DNA of 64,000 nucleotides from Ascarosepion bandense (lineage: Eukaryota > Mollusca > Cephalopoda > Sepiida > Sepiidae). Shown here piece by piece: positions 22,353-33,969 of this stretch. Position numbers and translations under genes: made by a program. The DNA is taken from assembly GCA_037127315.1 (NCBI GenBank), contig JBBBDQ010001028.1, positions 2,594,001-2,658,000 of the forward strand, written 5' to 3'. Numbering within the stretch: position 1 is the stretch's first letter; every line of letters begins with the position of its first letter. The notes under the pieces are model-generated. The model saw nothing but the letters and a program-made list of their open reading frames with translations. It searched no databases and was not told where the DNA came from.

Positions 22353-22609
22353 ATATATAAAATGATGAAAATCTAGTTTCAAGGTATGTTATATTTATCG
22401 GTTAATGGTTTATCAGGGATAGAACGTATGTAAATATAAAATTGGACTGTGACATTAACGTGACAGACTATGCTTAAACGAAATTGTCAGCCTGACGCTT
22501 GCATTTAAGAAATTTCGACAACATCGGATTATCCTGCAACACTTTTGGACGGTCCTCTAGATTAAGTTGCTGAATGATGCCTTAATTTTTGCCTTCAATT
22601 CATCTTTGG

Positions 22610-22610
<1 letters not shown>

Positions 22611-22672
<62 letters not shown>
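22611..22672. repeat. (TA)n microsatellite
   Basis: About 30 TA units. The flanks 22353-22610 and 22673-23579 show no recognised element. Confidence 0.97.
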
Positions 22673-22674
<2 letters not shown>

Positions 22675-23576
22675 TTGACAGAATTTTGAAAATGACGTGT
22701 TAAAATATACAGAAAGAACAATTTTTACATTAAGCACTTGATTTTCAAAATCTGCTACGGAAAGCGTTGAACATGATAAACATCAATATAATGTCGTTCA
22801 ATTGAAAAATAATTATTTCACAACAATTATCATTGTCTAGCGCTTGTAAACAGGATATTTTAAAAAAAGACGATATCATACCAACTGACACGTTAAAAAT
22901 CAACACTGAAAAACTACCAAAGAAAACAAGATATTCAGCCCTTTCAATATAAAAATATAACATATTGATAATGGTTTATAAATGTCGAAAGCGCACGTAA
23001 CATGAATAATATTCAAATTTAAATCAAAAAACATCTTCAGTGATCAAGAGAAGAAGTACTAAAATACAAGTACTATGGATATATGAAAATATATAGGTTT
23101 CCGGTTTTATGAGTAAAAGAAAACATATAATTTACACTGAACATAAAAGTTTAATAGGTTAGAACTTTAATGCAGGGGATAAATATATACTTAGCTGATT
23201 TCGTTGATAAGCAAGTTTCCAATGTCAACTTGTTTCGTTGAACGCCACAGACGGCAAGGTTTGCTTGTAATTATTGTCTATTGTGCAAACATTGTTTGCC
23301 GCCATATTGTCCTCTGGCAATAAAGACTGCTTCATGCGCATGCGTTCCTTTTCCCAGCCATTTGCGTCTCTTATACTCAAAGAAAGTTAACAAAAGTCTT
23401 TTGTTTCGAATCTGGAAAAACCTGTATTCTAAAGAGGCAATGAATAAAGCAGGGTTTTATTATGAGCATTGTAGCGAATTTAGAGGACCAAAATGTTTAA
23501 AAAGAATGTAGTTTCTCTCTTACACGCACAAAGACTCACAAAATACATCTATGCAAATATATGTGCATTTTCGTTT

Positions 23577-23579
<3 letters not shown>

Positions 23580-23652
<73 letters not shown>
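23580..23652. repeat. (TA)n(TG)n microsatellite
   Basis: TA repeats then about 23 TG units. Confidence 0.97.
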
Positions 23653-23656
<4 letters not shown>

Positions 23657-23670
23657 CAGAACATACACAA

Positions 23671-23760
23671 CTTACTTGTTATCTAGATTTCGACCACAGT
23701 CAGTAGTGACTACTTTATCTGGTGAGACCAGCGTGGTCGAAACCTCAGTATCAAGTAAGT
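23671..23760 (+). other. Nested-hairpin junction with hammerhead-like core
   Basis: The outer arms CTTACTTGTTATC (23671) and GTATCAAGTAAG (23748-23759) pair. TTTCGACCAC (23688-23697) pairs with GTGGTCGAAA (23733-23742). Between them AGTCA/TGACT and CTGGT/ACCAG form two hairpins, giving a three-way junction. Alternatively, CTGGTGA (23719-23725), stem GACCA/TGGTC and GAAAC (23739-23743) form a hammerhead-like core with A6 changed to G. Confidence 0.7.
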
Positions 23761-23859
23761 GGTTTGTGTTCTGTTCTTTGATATTGTTAGTTCTGCATAT
23801 TCATTTCATTTGTTTTGATTGTGCATTGAGCACATTTTTTGATCTACCGTCTGCTGCTG

Positions 23860-23860
<1 letters not shown>

Positions 23861-23953
<93 letters not shown>
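23861..23953. repeat. (CT)n(TA)n(TG)n compound microsatellite
   Basis: Three motifs in direct succession. It sits at the 3' edge of the LINE on the minus strand. Confidence 0.97.
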
Positions 23954-23955
<2 letters not shown>

Positions 23956-23984
23956 TTGGTAGATTCTCTTATTGTGAACAATAA

Positions 23985-25245
23985 ACGAGGGTCAGCAATG
24001 GATAGTGCCCTTCGTTTACACTTATGCATGCTTGCTTTGTGTAATTGTGAAGAAAATATGAGGCCAAGACATGTTATCTGTGTTTTCTTAAGTGCGATAC
24101 TAGCCCAGCCTTGCAGTGGGTGACAAAGCCACACTGGGAGACGAAAGTTCTTGAAGAAGGATTTTTATTGCGTCTCTGCTTGATAAAGTTGATCATGGTG
24201 CTTCATTCTAATGTCTTAAAAACCCTTTAACTTAATGAAACATGTCCTACTCCACTTCTTTCGTTTTGATGATCGGTATTCTTTAGGGTTTTGAAATCAA
24301 ATTTGAGACATTTTAAGTTGTTTTTTAATTTGTCTTTAAGTGTGGGCATCTAACGGAACGCTTAGGAATTTGGTAGTTGTCTATACAGCACCTTTTATGG
24401 AAGCCTATGCTCATCTGTTCTTACGACATCACCATTCCAACTAAGTGGTGTCTTTGCTAAAATGGCTGCAATGCTTGCGATGTTGTTACATTTCCTCAGT
24501 ATTCCCCTGTCATTCATTTTTACGGCATATGACACGAAGACAGTGCATGCAACAGGTGTCAAACTGGTTTATGGGCTTGTGGTATAGGGTCAATGTTTCA
24601 GCACCGTAAAGAAGGGATAAGAGAACAATTAACTATATATGTCGATCTTCACCGTCAGTGATATGTCTTTCCCATAAGCTATGCTTAAGATTACCGAATG
24701 CTGTGCTGGCTTCGGCTATTCTAGATTGAATCTCACTGTACATTTTTCCAGAAGAGACAGCTAATCAAAGATATATGAACGCCTTAACAGTTTTTAATTA
24801 TATACCATCAATGAAGGCGGAAGAACTGGTCAGAAATTGATTGCTGGTACACTAGATCAGTCTTCTTTATGTTGATAGTGAGTCCAAACGTTTCCGCTGT
24901 TTCACAGAATTTATCAAGTATAGATTTTATGCCTTCTAGACTGCGGGCTAACAAAGCGACACCATTTGCAAAGGGAAGGTTGTGTACCAGCTGAAAACCA
25001 AGTTTTGATTGTGATTTAAAACGTTGCTGATTTTATAGACCTCCATTTGTTCTGAATTTAACATTGACTCTTTCAATTAAGCATAGCAGAAAATAAAAGT
25101 GCAAATAGAAGAGGAGCAACAACGCAACATTGCTTCGTGCCGTTGGAGACAAAATGTCGTCTGATTGATCGTCTCTTGACCGTACAAAATCTTTCATTCT
25201 TTTGTGAAAAAAGATAATAATACTGAGCATTTTTCTGGAAGACAG
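23985..25245 (-). pseudogene. LINE family B: RT C-terminal half with zinc-finger-like end
   Basis: On the minus strand the translation gives VSNGTKQCCVVAPLLFALLF near 25110 (RT motif B, usually NGTKQGCVLAPLLFALFFS). Next come LEGIKSILDKFCETAETFG and LTINIKKTD near 24880. CKAGLVSHLRKH near 24090 is a C-terminal zinc-finger-like end typical of this LINE type. Many stops and frameshifts. The 5' end is rearranged (next entry). The microsatellite at 23861 adjoins the 3' end. Confidence 0.75.
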
Positions 25246-25304
25246 TCAAGTGAACGTTGTTTTTGTGGACTTCATAAAAGCTTTTGATATTGCATCTCGA
25301 ACAG

Positions 25305-25354
<50 letters not shown>

Positions 25355-25390
25355 CTGTTCGAGATGCAATATCAAAAGCTTTTATTTATT
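25246..25390 (+). repeat. Inverted LINE 5' segment folded back on a (TA)n tract
   Basis: NVVFVDFIKAFDIASRTG, RT motif A of LINE family B, is on the plus strand at 25251-25307, opposite to the rest of the element. About 35 bp of it (TAAAAGCTTTTGATATTGCA and onward) recurs inverted at 25350-25388. (TA)22 lies between. The inversion fits twin-primed LINE integration; the mirrored copy needs a further event. Confidence 0.75.
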
Positions 25391-25511
25391 TACTTGTTTT
25401 CAACTAAATCACCTGAAGAAGAAGCAGCCCACATACAGGGCTAGCTTCGAAACGCGAAAATTTTTGTGTAGTGATACTATGAATTTATAAACCATTGTAA
25501 CAACTATTACA

Positions 25512-25512
<1 letters not shown>
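25391..25512 (+). other. Hammerhead-like hairpin with long stem
   Basis: CTGAAGA (25413-25419), an unpaired A, then GAAGC and GCCC (25421-25430) pairing with GGGC and GCTTC (25438-25448), then GAAAC (25449-25453). Nine base pairs with a short internal loop. The surrounding repeat is otherwise unassigned and ends at a TA tract. Confidence 0.7.

Positions 25513-25560
<48 letters not shown>
25513..25560. repeat. (TA)n microsatellite
   Basis: About 20 TA units with one TG interruption near the end. 25561-26265 beyond it is unassigned AT-rich sequence. Confidence 0.96.
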
Positions 25561-26262
25561 ATTCATATCAACTCAAATTTCTTGATTTCTAATATGTTCC
25601 CAACAAAATAGGCAATTTGTTTCCATTGTAGGAAAGTGTTAAATTATATAATTATAATATATGTGTTCGTTTGTCACATAATATTATAAACAAGATGATT
25701 CTAACATTTGCATTTCTATAGTATATATTTCTAAGATGTTTTGCAAAAATAATATTTGTAACGATGAAAGTATCAATGTCTAAAATGCCACTATATAAAG
25801 ATGTTAGTATAGAACTGGTTTGAAAATTGTTAAACAAAATTGTCAACAATTAATGGTTTTAATTTTTTTTAAAATATAAAATCATGCATAGAATAACCTG
25901 AAATAGTCGTTAATTTTGAATATTGCAATGGTTTAAATTTCTAGCATTATACAAAAATAAATCATAACGGGGAAATATAAACATATAAAATCAAATGATT
26001 GCAGTTTATATTCTGTTACAAAGTTGTTCATGTTTAATGCTTAATATTCACTTAAATGTAAAACCAGTTGTATAGACCAGATTTTATTTATTTTAGTCAG
26101 TCAGTTGAGTGCCATATTTATTTATTTGTTTATTTTCTATGAAGTGTTTATAAATATTGTAATTTTAAAAAGAATACAGATTTATATGATCCGGAGGACA
26201 AGTGTATCTGCGAAAATTGCAGTTGGAAACTAAATCTGTAACTGTTTCTTTCTCCCTCTTTT

Positions 26263-26265
<3 letters not shown>

Positions 26266-26328
<63 letters not shown>
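26266..26328. repeat. (TATC)n microsatellite
   Basis: About 15 CTAT units. Confidence 0.97.
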
Positions 26329-26329
26329 A

Positions 26330-26615
26330 TTGTCTATACTTCTGAAATGAGGTCGTATTTACACTATTTATAATTGTTCGAATTATGTCTTCAACTTTAC
26401 TGTCATGTTTACGACGTTTCGACCGTTGTACGCTCCCTTCAGGTGCTAGGAATTTCGAACCGAACCCTTTTTTATTTTTTACGATCACTGAGGCATATAA
26501 TTCTCATTCTATGTTTGATACTACTTCCGGTAGCCATGTACTTAATCTTAATTTAACTTAACTTTCTAAGCTACTTGTTCTCTACTTCCGTAGGCTGGTA
26601 TTGAACTTACAAAGA
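26330..26615 (-). mobile_element. Foldback family F, single arm plus centre
   Basis: Shares TTTACACTATTTA, GACGTTTCGACCGTTGTACG, TTCAGGTGCTAGGAATTTCG and ACGATCACTGAGGCATATAA with 36605-37072 and 63440-63810, including the central GGTAGCCAT and GGCTGGTATTGAAC phrases. The second arm is missing. On minus, the hairpin core is decayed (CTGAAGG ... GAAAC). Confidence 0.75.
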
Positions 26616-26626
26616 TCAATGTAAAT

Positions 26627-26662
<36 letters not shown>
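26627..26662. repeat. (TA)n(TG)n microsatellite
   Basis: About 12 TA and 6 TG units directly after the foldback fragment. 26663-27268 is unassigned. Confidence 0.95.
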
Positions 26663-27268
26663 CGCTTGCTTGCCTTATTTTTAAAAATTATTTATTTTCT
26701 AACATAATCGCGAAAATTTACTTCAATGCAGGGTACTTGTATAATTATTCTGTTTTGCTCATTCTCTCTATCTCTCCCTTTCTCTCACACACATGCACAT
26801 AAGTGTGTGTGTTTTATTGTTGTTGAAAGTTGTGCACGCAGGCAAAATGCCTTTGAAAATACACGGATATTTGGTCAAATGTTGGGAAATGGTTCGGACT
26901 GATACTTTTTAGCATCAACTTTTAATTAAAACGAGACTGACGCCCGTTTTACATATGGATATGTTATCTATCTTTCGAAGGATTATTTTAAAAGAAATCC
27001 AATACTTAAAGAGTTGTGATGCTACTGCCTATGAGTGTTTTGAATGTCACACTTGAGTCAAATGGAAATCATCAAAATATTTATCTAATTGCTGTAAATT
27101 CAGTTACGTCTTTTCGCTTCGACTGTCATCTTTAAAAATATTTCAATGGAAAATTTTCGAATCATTATTTAATTACAAAATTAGATTGAAAAATGTCAAG
27201 AAAATTTGATTTATGACATAAACATTTTTCATATTTTGAGAAACTATACTTCCATAAATTTATATACA

Positions 27269-27975
27269 AGGTGCGATTGACAAATTGTCTAAATTACTTA
27301 AAAATGAAAATAACACTGACATCTCATTTTAACAAATATACTTAAATTTACACAGAAATATCTTGAAATACAAAAGATTAAATTTGTCCAATAAAATCAC
27401 CATTGGCTTCAACACCGACAACCAGATGACTTCGAAATCTCCAGCAACTCTTCTAAACGGTCTCATTGTTTAGATTTATGAATACTGCCATAACCCTTGC
27501 CTTTAGCTCATATTTAATGTTACAAGAAAGTTTGTTGGTCCTTTGCTCAAATGTGCCCCACACATAATGATCGAGGGCTTTGTTGTCTGAGACCAGATTT
27601 AAGGGATGAGGTGGCCACAGAAATTGTCTGATAACCATAACTTGGTTCTCATGCTTGTGTGGTATGGTGCAGAGTCCAGACATACAGTCTTCAAGTAACC
27701 AATCTCTTAACCCAGAGCATGTCTATCTCCTCAAGGCATTTGGTGTGTAGCTCCAAGTTCAGTCTGATGCCCTCAGTAACATATTCAGAAGTTCATTTCT
27801 TATCAAAACGATCAAAATTAATTCTCCGAGATGCCGTACCTTCTTAATCATATTTAAACCTTATTCAACACTTCGGCATTGTCTACAGATTGGCATCTGA
27901 ACACTCTGTGTTCGTTTAGAGCATCAAGCGCGAATACCAAGCCGTTTCTAAATTTCTGGCGGAGTAAAAATTGCG
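27269..27975 (-). pseudogene. Mariner-type transposase remnant
   Basis: The minus frame from 27683 reads KALDHYVWGTFEQRTNK, then AVFINLNNETV. A frameshift gives KSCWRFRSHLVVGVEANGDF near 27400. These are mariner C-terminal hallmarks. Upstream, YVTEGIRLNLE (near 27780) fits the central domain, heavily broken. The end at 27269 (ACAAGGTGCGATTGACAAA) matches the end at 7163. The N-terminus is missing or unrecognisable. Confidence 0.75.
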
Positions 27976-27999
27976 ACATTTCCCCGCAAACAATGAACT

Positions 28000-28480
28000 A
28001 GAAAAAAATCATCAACAGAAACACAGTCGAAATCAGTTACAGCTGCATGGACTACAGGGAAAAACTAATAACAAAAAGCAATAAGAAAATACTTGATAAA
28101 ACCAATAACAACAACGACCACAACATTACCCAGCAAAGCAACGCAAATAAATGTAACTGTCGAAACAAAGACAATTGTTCACATAAAAATAAATGTCAAC
28201 AATATTATATATAAAGCCATTGTAACAAATAAAAAATTACCAGAAGCGCATTAAATTAGATACGAGCCACAGAAACCATCTTCAAAGAAAGATATAGAAG
28301 AAAAAACAAAAACAAACCCCGAAAAACACACACCCATATACAAAACATCATTCAAAACAGAAAGATACAAAAACAATATAACATTATCAAAATACCCATG
28401 GAGTCATTAAGAAAATAACGTTACCACTAAAATTAAATAAGAAATCATAAACCCAAAATAAACTATTTAAAAGATGCACA
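28000..28480 (+). pseudogene. Penelope-like element GIY-YIG endonuclease region, decayed
   Basis: From 28014 the frame reads VEISYSCMDY, KSNKKILDKTN and CNCRNKDNCSHKNKC, the cysteine-rich segment before the GIY-YIG domain of PLEs, ending in a stop at 28212. In other frames IRATETIFKERYRRK (about 28251-28300) and SKYPWSH ... ENNVTTKIK ... EIINP (about 28390-28455) follow in the correct order. The usual YIG is degenerate. No PLE RT precedes it; mariner sequence does. Confidence 0.7.
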
Positions 28481-29170
28481 CACAAGATAATGAGAAATTT
28501 CGAAATTCAAATAAATACTTACTTTAAACATCAGTATAAACAAAAACACAACGAAAAAGGCCACTTCAAAACTACCATATATACAGGAAAAATGCACATG
28601 TATACATACCCAATGACAACCAAGGAAAAATACCAGAAGAAAAGGAAATATATCAGAAAACAAAAAAACAAAGAAACAAAAAGAAACAGCCAGATAACAC
28701 AACAATCATCAATCGGGAAAAATCAGACACTGAGCCTACAAAAGAATATACCTAGACACGAACATCCACAAAAAGCAACCAGTGCGAATACATGCACGAA
28801 AACAAACACTTAATCATGACCTAAATTATTCAAGCGGTATTATATGCACACGGTAAAAAGGCCAATTTACAAAGGTAAAAAAAGATTATTCAATATAAAA
28901 CAATTAAGCGGGCTATATACATAAGCATGCTTAAAAGATGTCAACACTGTATAAAATCATTAAACAGAAACACGTTTTACATCACTTAAGAAAAATAAAC
29001 AAAGATAAACAAATAGTACATCAACATCGCTCAAGAAAAAAAAAGTAAACGAAAACTTACTTACGCAGAAAGATATAAAAGTACACCAAAATTCAAAAAA
29101 ATATTAACGATTAGAAAATAGCAACAGAATAAAAACAAATGACTGAAGAGTGAAAATATTACATTAAATG
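28481..29170. other. A/C-rich strand-asymmetric region
   Basis: The plus strand is dominated by A with C next, continuing from the PLE remnant. The 107-codon frame at 28490-28813 is Lys/Thr/Asn-rich and most likely a composition artefact, though a PLE tail cannot be excluded. Confidence 0.45.
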
Positions 29171-29362
29171 CCCTTACGAAACATTAAAGTTGGCATGAAT
29201 GAAATAACAATGTTAATTTTATTAACGCTCTATCTTTACCTTTGATATCGATAACATTATGACCAAATACCTGCTTTCTAAAAATGCTTTTCCTCCAGTA
29301 AACTACTGAAAAAAAGAAAAAACAGCAATTTTAGCACAATACACCATTACAATTTAATACTA

Positions 29363-29397
29363 TATATATATATATCAGCCCGAACTTACTCAAGGTT

Positions 29398-29437
<40 letters not shown>

Positions 29438-29460
29438 CCTGGAATAGGTTCAGGCTGATT
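29363..29460. repeat. Inverted repeat closed by (TA)n
   Basis: ATCAGCCCGAACTTACTC (29375) and GAATAGGTTCAGGCTGAT (ending 29459) are imperfect inverse copies of about 25 bp, with (TA)n at 29399-29434 as the loop. They may be terminal repeats of the adjacent mariner. Confidence 0.65.
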
Positions 29461-29527
29461 TTTTATGAAAAGTAATGTTTTACTAACAAAAATTAGTAAG
29501 TAACATGCCACTGAAAGTATTATTTAT

Positions 29528-30420
29528 CGTTAGCCAATATTGCTTCCCATTTTTCTGGCTGTGTTTGAAAAACAACACGTTTTTTTAGGCTAACCGCGAG
29601 TCGACCAATTTTTTTAGCATCTTCAAAAGAATGTAAGTGCTGCTCAGCCAAGCTATGTACCATCGATCGAAACAAGGGATAATGTCTAGTTAATACAGTA
29701 AGGGTGATGGAACTTCACATTTAAGTGTTTCCAAACAGGTTTTTACCGGTTTCACAGCATGTGGTCTAGCGTTGTTATGTTGCAAAATCACTTTGTCGTT
29801 TCTCTGCTCGTATAGCGGCATTTTTTTCTTCAACCCTCGGCTCGAACGCATCAGTTGTAGTCAACAGCAATTTCCCGTGATGGTTTAGATTGATTTGAGC
29901 AGTTCATAATAAATTACTCCCAGCTGATCTCACCAAATACAAAGCAGAAGATTCGAACCGTGTATACTCGGCTTTGCTGCCGATGTTGATGCATGGCCGG
30001 GCATACCCCATGATCTTTTACGCTTAGGGTTATAATATTGTATTTCCTTTTCATTGCTGGTCACAATATTATGCAGAAAAAAAAACTTTCCTTTTCTGCA
30101 GTTGAAGCAGCATTTCACTCGTGACAAGAGGCTATTCAACGTGTCTCGGTTTCAACTCGTTCAGTATCCAATGTCCTTGATTTTAAATCATTTTTAATTT
30201 GTCAGTCGTTTTGAAGCTGTTGTCTGATCAACTCCTAATGATTCTGAAAGTTCGGCTTTCGCCTGATATGAGTCTTCACGAAGTAATGTCTCCAATTCTT
30301 CGTCTTCAAACATTTTTCTGTACGCCAGAGCATTCTTTATCTTCAACATTCAAATGAGTCTAAACCAATCTCTGCATTTTCTTTCAAATAGAGCATGGTC
30401 ACCGTAAGCCTCAACAAGAA
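29528..30420 (-). pseudogene. DD34D-type mariner transposase pseudogene
   Basis: The minus strand gives EDEELETLLREDSYQAKAEL and SLGVDQTTASKRLTN (helix-turn-helix, near 30240-30320). Next come VTSNEKEIQYYNPKRKRSWG (normally TGDEKWI, so the first Asp is Asn) and GNCC ... LQLMRSS. KVILQHNNARPHA follows (normally QHDNARPH, so the second Asp is Asn), then PEKWEAILANDK near 29531. The third Asp region is unrecognisable. Nearly full length but dead. Confidence 0.82.
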
Positions 30421-30542
30421 TTCTTTTTGCTTTCAGCTACAGATTCCTTTTAAATAAAGTAGTGTTGTAAAACTCCTCGCAGTTGCACTTTCTTTGGCAC
30501 GAAATCTGACATGTTTAACGCAATGAATATATATATGTGGAT

Positions 30543-30893
30543 GCCTGCCCGGTGGAGGGCAAATGTAAATGCACACAGGTAATTTATGAAGTTCACATTT
30601 CTCCATCCAACAACAAGAAAAATTATCGGACCTATATTGGTATGTCCACGGGACCTTTTAAGCAAAGATATTAAAATCACAGGTATTCTTTTTCGAACCC
30701 AGGTCAAAAATACCAGACAGCCCTTTCACGGAGATTCTGGAAAATGAAGGAAGAAGGGCTGGACCCTATAATTAGCTGGAGACTGATAGGTTCAGCCCGA
30801 ATTCCGAGGAATTTTCGTGATAGGTGCGATCTGTGTCTGCAAGAAAATACTAATATTAAAGTACACAAACCAGCACCTACTCCTGAATTTTAG
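30543..30893 (+). pseudogene. Penelope-like element GIY-YIG endonuclease domain, nearly intact
   Basis: A single frame from about 30543 to a TAG at 30891 reads CPVEGKCKCTQVIYEVHI, then TYIGMSTGPFKQRY, an in-frame stop, NHRYSF, TALSRRFWKMKEEGLDPIIS, WRLIGSARIP and CDLCLQE. The order (cysteine cluster, Y-x-YIG-like TYIG, GPFKxRY, NH, W, CxxC) is that of the PLE GIY-YIG nuclease. Only one stop interrupts about 116 codons. No RT is attached. Confidence 0.82.
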
Positions 30894-31754
30894 AAAGAAA
30901 TTCATTGGTATGTACCGCCATAGGGCGAAATTTGTGAACATTTAAAATTTTTAAATTCTAAATTTAGTTTTCAGGAGAGTAAATATGAATTAAATTGTTT
31001 TTGATCAATAGATTAATTAATTAAATTTTTAAATAGAAATTTTGAAACCCTCTACCTTTCTTTTCCTGCCTCCTTTGAATATCTACCTTTTTTATAAAGT
31101 AAGGATACTTATACGAACTTAACCCCCGATTTTTTCTGCAAGTCTATATATCTTTTTCACAGCATAAAATTTTTTGTAAATTTAAAAAAAAATTTTTATA
31201 AAATTTTTTTAGAAATTTTTTTAAAATTTAAATTCTATTAATTTTGATTATTTTTTTAATGTTTTTACTTTTATTTTTATTTTTAATTTAAGTCTAGATT
31301 TATCATTAATTAGATTAACTTAATTAAATTTAATTAAATCATGTATCAGCTTTTTTCCCCAAATAAGTTTTTCTAAAAATCTTTTTTCTAAGACTTTAAC
31401 CCACTTATAAACGCTAGTTATGTTTACACGTATCTAGCGTCTCTAAAATATGAAAAATTTTTCTTTTTTTCTTTTCTTTTTCCTTCTTTCCCTCCCTCTC
31501 TGCCTGTTTTGTTTAACCCACTTCTTTAATCAAACACCACTTCCTATTTCATTTGTTAACCCCCATCTCCTTTGTAAAACTAGACAAAGCCAAATTTTTA
31601 AATTTTTCACTTACAACTCAATCTAAAAGTAAAATTGTCCAAAATCTAAAAATAAACATTAACCTGCCATTTTTTTTGAGACGTAAATCTTTTTTTAACT
31701 TCCGCCAGTGAATTCTTAACCTTCAATTTTTTTTATTTTTTATTTTTTATTTCA
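30894..31754. other. Unassigned T/A-rich sequence
   Basis: Long homopolymer-like T and A runs at 31140-31260 and 31450-31560. Nothing coding. Confidence 0.45.
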
Positions 31755-31957
<203 letters not shown>

Positions 31958-32224
31958 TAATAGATATATATATTATGGCTATATACTCAAGTATACGCAC
32001 AAATACAAAATATTACTCAAGTGTTATTAAAACAATGCTCAATGTAGTATAAACATAACTATGAATTATATTAATATTTATTAATAACTTTACATATACA
32101 TCAATGCTACATTTCGGTGTTTCATTAAACTCCGAATCATATCACCAATGGATATGATGTAGACTAGGTGCCAGCCAAGGCTCTAGAAACCAATCTGTCC
32201 TTCTGTTGAGTTCTTTTATCCAAA

Positions 32225-32365
32225 TGAGTCAGTTAAGTTCCATACATGATAGCCTCTTGGGCGATCAGGTCTCTGTTGATCCATGTCTCTTTCGATCCAT
32301 GACTAAATATGCAGAAGATTTTCCCGCAGAATTTAGGAATATTGCTTCTACATGGCATCAGCAGT
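32225..32365 (-). mobile_element. tRNA-headed SINE, family S, 5'-truncated
   Basis: The minus strand has GCGGGAAAATCTTCTGC, TAGTCATGGATCGAAAGAGA and CTGATCGCCCAAGAGGCTAT, the 3' half of family S. The tRNA head is absent. Confidence 0.7.
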
Positions 32366-32524
32366 AAAGTAGAATTACCAAGATAAGTTGAAATTATCTA
32401 TTCCGTTGACTTTTACATAAATACCATTGTGATGTCATGAATCCACCCCCCCACATATTGTTTGAATAGCTAGTTAGCCTGATACCTATAATCCTGTCTA
32501 ACAAAGTTATGGTGAAGAGAATCA

Positions 32525-33434
32525 GAAATTTTTTTTTTATAAGCGTTTCACCCCGAGCAAGGCATGTCACTGCCACTACTGCGCAGAGGGCTACGTAGAG
32601 TGGAGAAAGGATGATTAAATATAGGAAATGCCAGAGGGTGGGTGATAGGCGGGTAAGGATAGGTTGGGTAGATGAGAGTGTTCTGAGAATAATTGGGAGT
32701 TAGTGTGATAGGAGGTGTCTATTGACCCTACATTTAAACACCTGGAGATTGTAACTGTCGGGAAAGCAGAGTTGTGGAAGGGAGTTCCACAGGCGGGAAG
32801 CGCGAGAAAAGAAGCTGTTGGAGTAGAATTTACGGTTACATCTTATTTGTTTAACTGTGAAAGGGTGGGACCTAGTTGCTAATCTAGTATCTCGTGTAAA
32901 TTCGTGCTTAGGCGGCACCAGTGATCTAAGCTCATCGGAGCAGTAGCTATGAAAGTACTTGTAGAAGAGGCACAGAGAAGCCACATCACGCCGATGAGAG
33001 AGCGGCTGCAGCCGGTCTGCCAAGTCAGTATCAACCACGTTACAGATCCTCCTTTGTATTTTGTCAAGGAGCCCAAGGAGAGCAGCAGGGGCACCCGACC
33101 AGATATGGCAGCAATATTCAATACACGGGCGGATGGTAGATTTGTATATGTGCAGAATAGATTCAGGTGGGAAAAACTTCCGGGCCCTGCACAGGAAGCC
33201 GACTTTCATAGCAGCAGATTTGGCAATGGATTCGATATAGTCATTCCATTTGAGGTCCGCCAAAAGTATAAGGCCAAGGAGACGTAGTATTTTACTCTCT
33301 GGGAGGCTAGCCTGTCCCAATGCTAATGCTAATCGCTCCACTATTTTTCGGAAGAGATCAGGACAGTTCGCAGATAAGGGAAAGGAATCTGTAGAGAGTC
33401 TAAAGAGACATGACATAAAGTAGACATCGAACAT
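32525..33434 (-). mobile_element. LINE family A (CR1/Jockey-like), best-preserved copy, 3' end with tail
   Basis: The 244-codon ORF (33434 to 32700) is followed on minus by the family 3' UTR and tail (CTCTGCGCAGTAGTGGCAGT, GGGGTGAAACGCTTATAAAA) ending near 32525. It is 5'-truncated, as most LINE insertions are. Confidence 0.85.
32700..33434 (-). pseudogene. LINE RT C-terminal (thumb and beyond), open 244 codons
   Basis: Contains DLKWNDYIESIAKSAAMKVG, CRARKFFPPESILHIYKSTI, PCIEYCCHIWSGAP, LDKIQRRICNVV, LSHRRDVASLCLFYKYF, TRSHPFTVKQIRC, SRLWNSLPQLCFP and a terminal VNRHLLSH. This is the conserved region after the catalytic YADD box of a CR1/Jockey-like non-LTR retrotransposon. The first 30 residues may include non-homologous sequence, and the catalytic box is missing. 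A full-length parent must still exist or have existed recently, since 240 codons remain open. Confidence 0.85.
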
Positions 33435-33728
33435 AGCTTAGCTTTTAGAATATTAGAAACGTCTTTAAATTAATTGCTAGAAAAATATCAGTTGTAAACA
33501 ATATTGCATGTTCAAAAATTAATTACATATTTCATCAATTGTTTAAACTGTTGGTTTTGCCACATTGTGCACTCTCTTCAAGAAACTTTAATTAAGGTCT
33601 TCTCAGGATTGCTGCAATATAAAGCACAGGTTGGCTCTGTGAAAATTCAACAACAAATATGCCAGACAAGGCGTTTGAAAAAGGGTCGATTATGTGCCCT
33701 TAGTAGACGGGTGTGCTGTGTAATACAT
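33435..33728. other. Unassigned sequence
   Basis: Nothing recognised. Confidence 0.4.
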
Positions 33729-33910
33729 ACATATATATATATATATATATATTACGTACGAAACATTTTTCCAGCATCGGTTGTTTAATGTTACTTTTAT
33801 TGTGAAAACATTGACTTGCGTTATAAAATACGAGATAGTGTGCTACATATCTATATTGATATGCATTTTGCTGTCAATATATTTATGCGTACATGCGATG
33901 AAAACAAAAT

Positions 33911-33969
<59 letters not shown>
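33729..33969. repeat. Two TA/TG microsatellites
   Basis: TA repeats at 33729-33752 and (TA)n(TG)n at 33919-33969, separated by unassigned sequence. Confidence 0.95.
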
